DNA of 64,000 nucleotides from Siphonodentalium dalli (Eukaryota; Mollusca; Scaphopoda; Gadilida; Siphonodentaliidae): the NCBI GenBank assembly GCA_032622095.1, contig CP136061.1, positions 58,297,301 through 58,361,300 of the forward strand, written 5' to 3'. Made by a program: the position numbers and the translations under genes. The notes under the pieces are model-generated. The model was not told the origin of the DNA, made no database searches, and was given only the letters and a program-made list of their open reading frames with translations. Shown here in pieces: positions 8,484 through 20,251 of this stretch (position 1 is its first letter; the number at the start of each line of letters is the position of its first letter).

Positions 8484-11330
8484 GCGACAACCAAATGTTT
8501 TTCAGTATTCTCCGAATTGACAGCTTATGATTAAATTATAAAACTAATTATCGACAAGAAACAAAACTGAATATTTAAAGATGGATTATCTCTCCATATA
8601 ACAATTTTGAAAAAAATTCGTAGGTTTCAAATAATAAATATGGGACACTTTATTGTTCTATTTTTAGAACAGACCATAGGGCGATACCATATGTCGATGG
8701 AGATCATTAGGGTGTCCGAACGTCAAATGTCCCAGATTGATAGTTTGTATTGTTTTTATCCATAGTAAAAAGAGATAATAAGTCTAATTAATGGTTTATT
8801 TGTGGCAAAATTACACAATAAAATTTCTGGTCTATACTAACAGTAACCACTATTGTTCGTTATCTAAACAACCACACGTTTTAGACCAGAAAATATTCGA
8901 AATATAATCAATATCAATGGACAAAAGTATTTCCGGACAGGGGGTCTTCGATTCATATCTAATATTTAATACCCCGGGTAACTATTTAGCACATGTTTAC
9001 AAAGAGACAGACCATCTTATAAGATCAACACTGGGCCACTTGCTTTAATATTGCTGAGTCCTGCTGATATAACTATGATGTTGCTGGGAAAAGCGATGTA
9101 TATATAGTGCGGTATCATTATTTTCTCAACTTTTCATTTTCAAAGTGTTATGCAACTCTGGGTTAAGGCTATTACATGTAATATGTTGAGAGCATCTAAA
9201 TATAAATATATATCTGGAATTATATGAAGAATGGTTGCATTAATTTATCAACTACAAAAGAAATATGGCTCTATTTGATGCTTTTTTTCACGAATCGCTC
9301 AATTTTTTCATGCAACGACCTTGAAAACGACAGTTTCTCTTTATGTTTCACTGTAGAGACATACAATCAGATACATATTGACACACAATGTACACGTGGG
9401 TATGTAGTTACCTTAAGACTGCTTTTACTGTAGCAAGTATAATGCTATCACTATATTTGTGCCATCATATTAACTTCGTCACTCCACGAACAACTCTCTG
9501 CAAAACACATAGCTTCAAAATGGCTGTTTCTGATGTTGAAAACACCATCATCATTATCATCATATGTGGGGGGATAAAGTCGTAGTGAATAATACTGAAT
9601 GAGCCGGGCGATGAATACAACGTTAAATTATTTGTTGTATATTCCGCTTATAAAGTTGATTTTTTTTATAGACGGTGTAATATAATTTTGTATAAAACTA
9701 TAATCCTCCTTCAATATTTGCAAACTATTTTATGAAATATATTGATATCTGATTCTTATATTTTGGCTATAGTTGGATGAAATACTCCGTATCAAAAGAC
9801 ACGTTTTAACCATTAATTTACTAAAAACTCATCGATGAGTAGTACCCTTTGGGAAATTATGTGTAAACATCTCATACCAATTAATAGGAATCTTCTGTAC
9901 CCGTGTTATCTGATAATAATACCTGAACCTGATAATTCAATTCCAATAATATTCCAATTTATTCTTTTATAACTGAGCGGGAGTATCCATTCAATACATA
10001 AAGTGTTAACATCTGGCAGAGAAACCGTTCAATATGCCATTAGGATGAAATGTTGTTCGCGGAGATCAATAGAAACATCCACGACTTTTCTGGGATCGTC
10101 GTGATTTTTAAAAGCTATTCTCGACGACATTTCACGAATAACGCGGGATGGCGACCGTATAGTTCAAAGGAGAGCGTTTTATTTCTAAGTAGCACGTTTG
10201 TGTGAAGAAAATTAAATAATGACATTTGTGTTAGTGCTAAATAAATTTATGACACGTCTTTGTTCATGTCATAGGCTTCACTGTTGTACGGCCGCCCACA
10301 CATGGGTGGGCGTTCCACATACGTACAGTTATATAGTACTTGAGTTCCTATGTTCTAGCAATTGGTCCCCGGGTTGGTCACATCTTGTCGAATAACGTGT
10401 GATTATGTTAACCCTTTCTTAGTCTTTCTATATTAATTTCTCATTGACGAGTAGTTTCCCCTCAGGAAATGTTCAGATAATAAGTTCAAACACACGACCA
10501 TAGGTAGTTTGTTGAACTTATAGTATCTGAACATTTCGCACCTATGAAAATGAATCATTCTGTATATCAATATGTTTATTTCCCATTAAACTGTAAAAAC
10601 AGTGTTTGAGAATATAATACATAATATAACAGGGGGGGGGGTATACATTGACATAGATAATATATACATAATTGTTACGAGGTTACATAACGAAAGTGGA
10701 TTCTCTCCTTTAAGTATTAGTATATAACTTCGACTTACAAGTAATTAACAAAACAATTTGGATGATGACCAATTTTCATTTCATCACGACAGAGTTATTA
10801 TTAATAATTTCAATAGCAAGCATATTGATCCACTTTACTATTGGATATGGTCAACACATTTTGCTGGTATAATCATAATATCAATACAATTTCTGGTATA
10901 ATGGGAAAACTTTAGATAACTTATTTTTTCCGACTCCATCGTTTTATACTGCATATATGCTGCTTTAGAACAAGGAGAGAGAGAGAGAGACAACATTTTT
11001 AGAGTAAATTCATCAATATATAATCACACACGTAAAATTTCTATAATTCAGATTTCACAATGAAATATTTACCCCGGGTGAAAAAGGAATTTGGTAGGGG
11101 TCACTCCCACTGGTGTATATACGGTATGTTTCTGATCGAAAAGGGGCATTCTGCACTTCTATTATCTGTTTTTCTACCTGCCATCTGCTTTTATTTCATG
11201 AACACCACTCTCATGAATAATAGACCATTGCAATGTATACTTCCATAACTGAATGGGAGAATCCGTTTAGTATAGAAAGGGTTAACACGCATGTTACCGC
11301 ACCTTAATTCCGACTACCCAATACTCCGTT
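8484..11330. other. AT-rich stretch with no recognisable gene
   Basis: Short open frames occur, but none has splice signals, domain motifs or unusual composition. Similar 40-bp segments (ATAACTGA.CGGGAG/ATAACTGAATGGGAG .. GTTAAC) at about 9971 and 11247 suggest an interspersed repeat. A short hairpin is listed separately. Confidence 0.5.
10466..10537. repeat. Short hairpin, 24-26 bp arms
   Basis: GAAATGTTCAGATA..AAGTTCAA and its inverted partner TTGAACTTATAGTATCTGAACATTTC are separated by 22 bases. Probably a small foldback remnant. Confidence 0.7.
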
Positions 11331-11333
11331 GAA

Positions 11334-11570
11334 ACTTTCTCACTGTTGGACATTTCCAACCTGATACCCCATAAGAATTGGAAAATTCCAACTGATTTCA
11401 GATCAATTTTGAACTAAATATAGAAAAAATAGGCTAAGTTGGTCTAAAACAACAAATTCTCACTAATTATTATATACTTGGAAAATCAAATAATGAGAAA
11501 CATATGTGGTATAACATTTCCAATAAATTTGTGAGGCATTAAATTTCCAACTGTTGAATTTGTTTTACCA
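11334..11570. repeat. Cluster of TTGGAAA/TTTCCAA words
   Basis: TTCCAACTG and GGAAA words recur in both orientations. Related clusters appear at 24328-24390, 26610-26760 and weakly at 42812-42900, which suggests a dispersed element family. Boundaries are not clear. Confidence 0.45.
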
Positions 11571-11863
11571 AATCTCCTCTTCTATCATCACGTCGCTGCT
11601 TGGGAATTAAACGAAATTCGGAGATGAATGCTTCACAAATTATGTATGAAAGTAATGAACAACCGCAAGTGATTTTCTACAACGCGGGCTGTCGTCATTG
11701 TGTATATATACTAGTATTATCGCCACATACAATATAGTACGCATCTGTCCGAACATATGTGCCTTTCGATTTCGAGTTAGGCATCTCTCCGTTTATGGGT
11801 TTGTTAAATTAGATTATCGCGCGGCAACTTGCAGTCACAACTTCGGCGTATTTTTTGGAGACC

Positions 11864-11953
11864 ATGGCGGAAAGCGAGGTTCGTATTGGCGCTGATGCAC
11901 ATGAAGCTGAGGAAACAACTTTACAGTACCAGTGTTATATATATATCATATAG
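11864..11953 (+). CDS. Candidate start exon, 29 codons, unrecognised
   Basis: An ATG in an excellent start context (GAGACCATGGCGG) opens a short acidic frame beginning MAESEVRIGADAHEAEETTL and closing at TAG 11951-11953. The 60 bases upstream are CpG-richer than their surroundings. The composition is protein-like, but no clear splice donor follows, so it may be a transposon-derived start or chance. Confidence 0.22.
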   Translation: MAESEVRIGADAHEAEETTLQYQCYIYII

Positions 11954-12179
11954 GGGTCCCAGACTTAAAAAACATGACACAAACTGAACAGCTTGTCAAA
12001 ATCCTATCCAACATTATTTCAAATTCATGCACTTCAATATGTCATATAATCCGAAAATTATTTTCCGCACGCGATGAGCATCGCCTCATAAGCAATGAAT
12101 AAATGAAGACGAGACGACCCTATGCACATTCAGCTTTACTTAAATGGTTATATATTACCATCTATTATTATATCATTTA

Positions 12180-12285
12180 TTATATTGTTCAATGTACAAC
12201 TATATATTAATATGTTTGCATACTGTCCTTATAAGGATGTTTTGCCTATTAAACTTATCTTATCTTATCTTATATGCGAGAAGAC
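12180..12285 (+). mobile_element. Possible LINE/SINE 3' tail with (TTATC)n
   Basis: TATTAAACTTATCTTATCTTATCTTATATG has the (TTATC)n tail found on some LINE and SINE 3' ends. No upstream body is recognised, so this is a weak call. Confidence 0.35.
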
Positions 12286-12411
12286 ATTTACATCAATAGG
12301 TGGGGCATTCGACAACAGTTTCTGGAGATTCACAATGGATACACACACACGTACAAAATTTATTCAGTCTATTCGAGGATTGGTAGAGCTTAAAACGCCA
12401 TACGTGCCTGA

Positions 12412-12437
12412 ATTTTTTTTCCGCCCCCCCCCCCCCC
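12412..12437. repeat. T-run followed by C-run
   Basis: About eight T, then a CCGC step and about fifteen C. Length is probably uncertain in any assembly. Confidence 0.85.
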
Positions 12438-12542
12438 ACTGCTCATAGCGATATGAATTACCGCTATTTACGTCTCTTTATATGCTATCGTCCGCCCACC
12501 AAATGCGACAATCTGAACATTTTTTTCATACAATACTTCTGT

Positions 12543-12840
12543 CATTATAACGAGTTGTAAGTCGTTATAACTAGTTGTGAAAATCGTTATAACGACTGGT
12601 AGAACAATTTACAGGTCGTAATAACGACTTGTATAAATAAAAACAAGTCGTCATAACGACTTGTAGACAATATTTTTATTTCTACAAGTCGTTATTACGA
12701 CCTGTAAATTGTTCTACCAGTCGTTATAACGACTTTCACAACACGTTATAACGACTTACAACTCGTTATAACCACTTGACGGTCGTTATAACGAGTTGTT
12801 GGAAGTCGTTATAACGTCTTGCAAGTCGTTATACCAAGTT
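12543..12840. mobile_element. Foldback element built of the palindrome AAGTCGTTATAACGACTT
   Basis: A block of about 92 bp from 12551 is repeated inverted, ending at 12765, with very few mismatches and a loop of about 25 bp. Each arm is itself made of repeated 16-18 bp palindromes based on GTCGTTATAACGAC, and more copies continue to 12838. This is hierarchical self-complementarity: a hairpin made of palindromes. No coding capacity. Confidence 0.85.
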
Positions 12841-14165
12841 GTGTATTTGTATATTTGGGGTGTGGTGGTGTTTCGGATGGCCCCAATGCGCTTTCGTAAT
12901 CAACCAGCTCCACCCAATAGTTTGATATGTCTTCCTCTTGTATATAATCGCCACAACACGGAAATTGCGCGAATATACAAGGAGAAGGTGATCAAGTTGG
13001 AAGGAGAACTGCAACCACTCAACCAAAAATGATCATCGCATATAAGACGAACCAGAATATTAACGATAAGCCAGTCAGAGCTAAACCTGGTTAATTCAGT
13101 AACTAATTATATCACCTGCTCTTTTCAATATTTCCCACGATGGTTTTCGTTGTCGTGTTGGCATTTCAGTTTTCAGTGGTATAATGCTCCATTAATTAAA
13201 CTTGTGTGGGCGCACAAATCCGTTTCTCTTTAAAGCAGTTTTCATTTTAAAACCTTCAGACGTCGCATTTGTTAAAGGGAGATGTCTGATAACTAATTAT
13301 CCGCAATTAGTCATCCACACATTTTATACCCTGACTAATCAACCCGCGATGATTTCTGTCGTCGTCGAATTGGTTGCGTGCATGGATTACAGGCTAGGTC
13401 TCTGAACTCTCTCGCAAGAAATGTTTTTACTACCTAGTTGGGTAATTCTCTACACCATGAAAGTGCATCTTTTGTAAATCATTTTTAAAATTAGATATTA
13501 CCGTACATTTCATCATATTGTGAATATTCGTGTAGTGTTGGCCTCCTTGCCACGTGGGCTGTCCGCCTCTCGTACAATGTTCCACCAATGACGAGGGTTT
13601 TACTCTTGTCGAGTAGGTCCATGGTCCTGGATTCCAACAGGACGCAAATGTTTGTGTAACCTTTGTTTATTTATTTAATGGTCATTCATTTTATTTATTT
13701 AATGGTCATAAAAATATTTATTTATTTATAAACACCAGTATGCTAAAAAGCCTTTCAACCAGCCCTCAATGAAAGCACGCTAGGACGACTCACATTTAAT
13801 GTCCACCAACTTGAAGGGCAGTGGAAGAAACAAGTGATTTATTCCACTGAGCCCGTGCCATATTAATGTAATGTATATTCATGTAATTTAATTTATTTAT
13901 TCATCATTATCATTTTGCAAATTTGAGGTGTATTGCAATAAACAACTTATATCTTGTACTTGCACATGTAATCGCCGCAGTGTTATCACTTGTATATTTT
14001 CATGAATAAAACATATAATTACTCATTCTGGAATAGGTATATGAATGAATCCGCATGCACACCAACAATCACAATGGGGATTGATTAAATTTAGTTTTTT
14101 ACAAATATTTGTTTCTGTTCAAAACATGGTATGAATTATCTCCCTTTCAAACCCAACAGTCTGTA
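12841..14165. other. Gene-free stretch; possible 3'-UTR-like AT-rich block
   Basis: No exon recognised. The part 13540-14010 (GTCCACCAACTTGAAGGGCAG, AATAAAC signals at 13937 and 14005, TTTATTTA runs) looks like a retrotransposon or host 3' UTR, but no coding region adjoins it. Confidence 0.4.
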
Positions 14166-14650
14166 TAGTTACTGTGAGTTTATTCGGCCCAATACCCGGG
14201 ATAGCATAAGAAAGGCTCATAGAAGTGCATTATTTCCACTGTGGTCCCGTGAGTCGGTACTCGAATTTTGATCAGGTAATTTTGCCGTTTTACCCGTGAC
14301 TTCATCGCCAGGGTAGGGTTCTTTAACGGGACAGCCGAATTAACGCCGGCTCCCGATCCGACGGTGTGCCAAGCACAGTGTCATCCCTGGGCATGACACC
14401 GTAGAGGAGCAGAGGTACGAAATTCGCCCAGTACGTTTTTATCAAATTTTGTCTGAGATTGTTTTGCTTCTAGAATCGTTCTCAGAGCACTAATGATGCA
14501 TCGATGGTTGATTCGTGATGTCCATGGTACTGGGGATGCAGATGGCGACACAAAGACCAATCGATAGTATGTCGGATTAGAATCCCTCGACCGTGTAGAA
14601 TGTTTAGCTCAGAGATCGTCCCACAAACCAACTGAGCTACCGCTCCTCTC
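14166..14650 (-). mobile_element. Probable tRNA-derived SINE or SINE-like element
   Basis: Read on the minus strand the block starts near 14647 with GGAGCGGTAGCTCAGTTGG, a good RNA polymerase III A box. About 60 bases later comes a degenerate B box (GGTCGAGGGATTCTAATCC). The body contains a GC-richer segment with GGGAGCCGGCGTTAATTCGG. The head does not fold into an intact tRNA, so it is SINE-like rather than a tRNA gene. The 3' end is not defined. Confidence 0.45.
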
Positions 14651-14704
14651 AGTTAGAGTCCAGAAGGGATGCCTATCGTGTGCACTCAGGCCGATCAACT
14701 TTCC

Positions 14705-15595
14705 AGCTTTAATGAACTGACATTTCCATCTGTAATGTACTGACATTTCCAGTGTAATGTACTCATAATTGCAGCTGTAATGTACTCATATTTCCAGCTG
14801 AAACGTACTGATATTTCCAGCATTAATGTACTGACATTTCCAGTGTAATGTACTCATATCTCCAGCTGTAATGTACTGCTATTTCTAGCTGAAATGTACT
14901 GATATTTCCAGCTGAAATGTACTGATATTTCCAGCTGTAATGTAGTGATATTTCCAGCTGTAATGCACTGATATTTCCAGCTGAAATGTACTGACATTTC
15001 CAGAGTAATGTACTGTTATTTCCAGCTGTAATGTACTGATATTTCCAGCTGAAATGTACTGATATTTCCAGCTGCAATGTACTGATATTTCCAGCTGTAA
15101 TGTACTGATATTTCCACCTGTAATGTACTGACATTTCGAGCTGTAATGTACTGATATTTCCAGCTGAAATGTACTGATATTTCCAGCTGCAATGTACTGA
15201 TATTTCCAGCTGTAATGTACTGACATTTCCAGCTGTAACGTACTGATATTTCCACCTGTAATGTACTGACATTTCGAGCTGTGATGTACTGATACTTCCA
15301 GCTGTATGTACTGATATTTCAATATGTAATGTACTGATATTTCAATCTGTAATGTGCTGATATTTCCAGCTGTAATGGACTGATATTTCCAGTTGTAATG
15401 TACTGATATTCCAGCTGTATGTACTGATATTTCAAGCTGTAATGTACTGATCTTTCCAGCATTAATGTACTGACATTTTCATCTGTAATGTACTGACATT
15501 TCCAGTGTAATGTACTCATATTTCCAGCTGTAATGTACTGATATTTCCAACTGTAATGTACTGATATTTACAGCCTTAATGTACTGATATTTCAC
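14705..15595. repeat. Minisatellite, unit 23 bp, about 38 copies
   Basis: Tandem copies of CTGTAATGTACTGATATTTC-CAG, with variants carrying AAATG or GACATT. On the minus strand 23 bp times three is in frame, so translated repeats give long 'proteins' rich in QLEISVHYSWKYQYI-like words in all three frames. These are artefacts. No flanking gene is seen. Confidence 0.97.
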
Positions 15596-16880
15596 TAAGG
15601 TTGGACTAATTGGCCACCTCAGAATTAACCTAAAGTACGATTCTTCTCCGTGTGTGACGATGCCGGAAATGCCTCTAGCAGTTATACGTTATTTAAGTCG
15701 CACTGACAGGAACACATTTTGAAAGCGACTTAATTCACTTCTCTCGTTATTAGTGCAATTGAAATTTAATCATCACAAAATTATTCGATATCTCTCGGGG
15801 CATGATTATAAAGTTACATAACACGACGGACTGGTCCGGAGGGAGATATTATAACATACAGACCGGACGGAGCACATTACGAAGACCCATTACGTATCTT
15901 TAAAACCAGACACGAGCTTTTTACGTCCATTAATTGAACACCCCAAACCAGAGGACGAAGAATGCCTTATTCCCAAACTCCACTTCTCCGGTGATACTAA
16001 TTTTTCCCATCGTCACAGCTAGATGACCTAGTTCCCCGTGCGCATGCATGTGCCACTACTGGTTCGGATTTAAGGGAGCCATTTGATTATTTATTATAGG
16101 AGAAGTACGATGGCAGAAGTATGGATATAGTGTCACGCTATATATATGACATTATATACTTATACATTTGCTATACCGCAGGCTTTAAAATCTACGAACG
16201 TGCAGCTCTCAGCTCTGGCGTCACAAAATCTGGTGCCCCCCATAACATGAATTATCTATGTATAGCAATAAAATATTAACATATGTCACACGTGCGTGTA
16301 ATTTTGTAGCTGAACCTGACTATTTTCTTAACGTTTTACCTCAAATTCAGAGTCGTGAATTCTTGTACACGTAGTTCCGTGCCTTCAGTCACAAGCATCA
16401 TCTAGTAAAGCGGTTTGTTTTGTTTTGTTTATCGTCGCATACTATCGCGAATAGCCAGGTTAAGTCACACGTACATGTAACTTACGTGTTACTATATAGT
16501 ATGATACTAGTACTTGATACAAGACGATCACTGTCAACAAGTCACAATATTTAGTTTACATATAATCACATTTTAAGCACTACTTTTTATATATGGTATG
16601 TGTGGAAATACATAAGTCACGATATATTTACCATTAAGAGACAGTCAGACCACAGACAAACACGATTTTGTGACTTTAGTCACCAAAGCACGATATTTCA
16701 CATATATGTTGCTTAATTATAATGGAAACGTGTTTGGGGGTGGGGGTGCCCGGGTGAGGGGTCGTGTGTCAGGTAAAATATGGTTTCCAAATATTTGACA
16801 TATATAGTGACTACATTTGAACAAATCTGACTCCTGTCATCTAAGAATCATCTACACCAAATATGAGCCCATTTTGTATA
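15596..16880. other. Gene-free stretch
   Basis: No exon, transposon end or tandem array is recognised, apart from GTCAC/GTGAC words at 16530-16700 and a short G-rich patch at 16735-16765. Confidence 0.5.
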
Positions 16881-16884
16881 TCGG

Positions 16885-17480
16885 GTTTGGGTATGTTGAT
16901 GGACGGACAGACGGACGGTCGGTAGACGAGGAGTGATGACTATAGCTCCACCAGGTGTCTCAGGTAAGCTACAGATTGGCTGGCAAATAACAAGAATAAT
17001 TGTTGAATGAATTGTATTGTGTAGATAAAACTGTTTTCTTTTCAAACATTACTCCAGTGAATGTGCAATCCAAGATGGCCGCTGACAGCCATGTTTTTTT
17101 TTTCAGGACAAAAAATGATAGCTCCCACCAGGACCCATCTTGAAGTAACACCGAAGATCCCTGTGAAGTTTGGGATAAATCGGATGAAAAATGTTTGCTG
17201 TATTGGGTATGCCGAATAATTTAATCATGCAAATTCAAGTTATCTGCCCGCAGCCATGTTTTTGTTCAAAAGTCGTTCAACTTCCTTCCAGAGGTCAACC
17301 TAAACATGCCTGAAATTTTTAAAAAGAATACTCTAATAAATGTGGGCTGCATTATGTGAATTTCAAAATGGCTATTGGTGGCCATATTTTTAATAAATTT
17401 CGGAAAATAATTGAATGCTCCCATCCACAAACTGTTTTCATGGTCGAATCCCAGGATATCCAACTTAACATTACGTGTAT
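16885..17480 (-). mobile_element. Mollusc-type interspersed repeat with CCGT runs and AAGATGGCCG units
   Basis: On the minus strand the start GGTGGAGCTATAGTCATCAC, with CGTC/CCGT runs, matches the left part of the repeat at 21726. It is followed on the plus strand by repeated 150-160 bp units carrying CAAGATGGCCGCTG or CAAAATGGCTATTG and GGCCATATTTTTAA. I associate this core with molluscan genomes. No coding region is recognised. Confidence 0.6.
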
Positions 17481-18972
17481 CCCTTAATTGGACAATACGG
17501 TATTACAACCTATGATTCTCAGACTTTTAGGAGGTACCTTGTCCAAAAATGAAATAAAATAGTTGGGTGGAATCATTTAATAAAATGTTCATTTGCGAAA
17601 AGTAATTTTACATCAACATAATATGCACACATTTCACAAACTAGCAACAACGCGATGATAGTAGAATTGTTGGTTCATATCCTTCAGTTTGAGGTATTAA
17701 CTTTCTTACATGTATATTCCGTTTTTCCAATTTCTAGTAAACACTGTCATTCGTATGGTCATAAATTTCAGAGTTTTATATCTAAGCTAGTTGCACGTTG
17801 GTATTTTGTACCCAAGATGACCACCAACACAACGACCGGACATTGAGTTGTGGAATATTGTTGGTCATATTTTGATTACACATGGGTTGTCTCATTCCGC
17901 TGGTGATAATATTTCGCTCAGTATGGTACTTGTTAGCTGATCAATCAAGAATTTGATACATTATGATATTACCATTTCGGTACAATCTTACACAAACTGA
18001 TTTTGAATAATGCAATATGAATCATTGTCGTGAATTTCTTCTGGGATTCTAACTATGACACGAGTAGATATGTGTGAATGAGTGAATATTACCTATCGCT
18101 ATTCCATCCCTCCGTGAACAGAACAATCTATAATAACCAATTGGGTAACATTGGAAACGGTTTTCGTGGAAACAGGAGCATTGTGTCCACTCAACATAGA
18201 ATTGTGAATGGACAAGAATGATAGTTTTACAGCGGACAGTATTACATATTTCTGAACTAAATTGAAGTAGTAGTAATACGCCAAAATAGTTCAAAGCAAA
18301 ACAGTATTTTTGTTAACGGTTGCTATGGAAACCATATTAGATTCCATATATTCTACCTTTTACTTACGAAGTGAATGAATGTCTCACATATTACTTGTTA
18401 AAATTAATTCTGGATAAAATCTAATAATTTTCATTCGAAAATGTAAATTTTGCAATATTTACGATAACAATTGCCATTGTAACAAGATATTTTTCATCAG
18501 GGAAATTACAAACCCAACCTAAAAAATATAATAATATAATACACATTTTTCGCAGTATTTGGGGAAGCTCTAGCAAAGAAAGGGTTATTTATATAAACTC
18601 TCTTGAATTACTTCACTTTCACAGCTGATTTGCCTCTCTATTCTTCCGTTGTGGACCTATACTCATCAACTTGATTTCCGAGTGTGTTCCTCGAGAGCTC
18701 GGAACAATTCGAGCGGACATCGAACACACTAGAGCGAAGGCTTCGCCACGGGAATAGACGAAGATGACACTTTTGATGAAAGCAATGTAAATACTCCATC
18801 ATTTTATCGCTCCATCGGTGTCAAATTGACGCCGGGGTCCTTGTATTTCTTACACATTCCGATATTGCGTGCGGCAGAGTTATCGGTCACACTGACCGCG
18901 TTCCATCGTTAAAATCGGTATTAGCTAGAGGGGGAGATAAACGCTATTGATCCAAATCTGGCTTCTGTGCCC
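17481..18972. other. Gene-free stretch
   Basis: AT-rich and without recognised exons or repeat ends. A GC-richer patch at 18650-18790 (CGAGAGCTCGGAACAATTCGAG) could be regulatory or a repeat edge; nothing firm can be said. Confidence 0.45.
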
Positions 18973-19912
18973 AGAGTCGTTATTAGGTGGGAGAATCTGG
19001 ATTCATATTGTGGATTGACCCCGTACGGCATGGTTCGGTAAACGAACAGACCAGTATCAGTAAACGAACAGACCGTAATCGTAATCAATCGTTATTTCGT
19101 AGTAATCCGGATTCAGATTCTGATTCAGATTACGGATTCAAACGTTCATAATGTAAACAAACCGAGATTTCGCCACCTCGGAGTTTAAAAACGCAATAAA
19201 ACATAAGAATCCATACCTTGTGTACAAATTATTGCAGAATATAAACGATATATATCAAAGAATTTTAAATGCGGAGACAAATTTGTGTTATCAAATGTAA
19301 ACGGGGAGAATATTACTGAAATTAGCCAAATAATAATATTATTGATAGTAACGCTGGGAGAGCACTTCGGTTGATGGCGAACTTGAAGCAAATCATTGTC
19401 AATTTCATTGTCACTTTCATCATGTTCATAATTCCATCCATAAAATACCGCCCGAATGCATGTCGATTTCAAATTCGGCGGATACGGCACTACCAAAACA
19501 AGTTGAACATATATACAGATCACCGGTCACCCCCTCTCCCGAGTTAGTCATAAGTTTGTATATGTATTTGTTTACAATCGGGTCTGCTGTTGCGTTTGCT
19601 GGCTTGCACGTATCATTATTTGGAATAGTTAGTCAAAAGAATCCTGATTTTCCTCACGTATGAATGACTGTACAGCTAAGAAAATTGTACAAAAGTTCGG
19701 GGTGGGGGAAGGGGTTCGAGACACCCCAACCAACCCCTGTCGCCATGTCCATGTACATCTGACAAGTTTCGTGTGTTCTCCACAACGTCTTCGGAATTTG
19801 ATTCAGGAGATCTAGAGCTGTTAGAAATTCTTGCCCTCATCAATAAACACACTTTAACTTGAAAAAAGATGCGATTAAGCCGGATTGACAGCTAATTAGG
19901 TGCCATGTATAT
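18973..19912 (+). mobile_element. Element A, copy 1, left part (split by element B)
   Basis: Left end AGAGTCGTTATT..GGGAGAATCTGGATTCA pairs, inverted, with the right end at 28337. The stretch matches copy 2 (25737-27539) over most of its length: GTAAACAAACCGAGATTTCGCC at about 19155 and 25923, and the block around GAACATATATACAGATCACC at about 19505 and 26957. Copy 1 lacks the roughly 690 bp found in copy 2 at 26259-26951. The insertion point of B is the ATAT at 19909-19912. No coding capacity is seen. Confidence 0.8.
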
Positions 19913-20087
19913 GTTACAGTTAATATGTATTATCAGTTAATATGTATAATACCTGATTTTTTCAGTTATTATGTGTAATACCCGATTCACTCAGTTAATA
20001 TGTATAATACCTGAATTTTTCAGTTATTATACATAATAACTGAAATTAGGAGTGTTTTATTAGACATATTAACTGATTTTGATAATT
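19913..20087 (+). repeat. Left terminal inverted repeat of element B
   Basis: Composed of repeated words around CAGTTATTATACATAATAAC and CAGTTAATATGTATAATACC, then the unique tail GAAATTAGGAGTGTTTTATT. Near-identical, inverted, to 27932-28106. The internal words are probably transposase-binding sites. Confidence 0.92.
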
Positions 20088-20251
20088 GACAATAACAACT
20101 TGTGTGAGTTCATCAAAATATTTATTAACCATAAGATATTTATTTGAAACATTAAAATCACACACAAATTACATCAATAACATTTGACAAACAATAATAT
20201 TGCGTTATAATACATCTTAATCATCTTGAACCAGCATGTAGTAATAGTTCA

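Noticed and set aside
14580-14650. Possible tRNA gene on the minus strand
   Set aside because: The A box is good but the B box is degenerate and no cloverleaf with paired acceptor stem is apparent; it is better read as a SINE head.
14823-15519. Several long minus-strand frames (up to 149 codons) rich in STLQLEISVHYSWKYQYI words
   Set aside because: They are the 23-bp minisatellite read in different frames; the same words appear in all three minus-strand frames.
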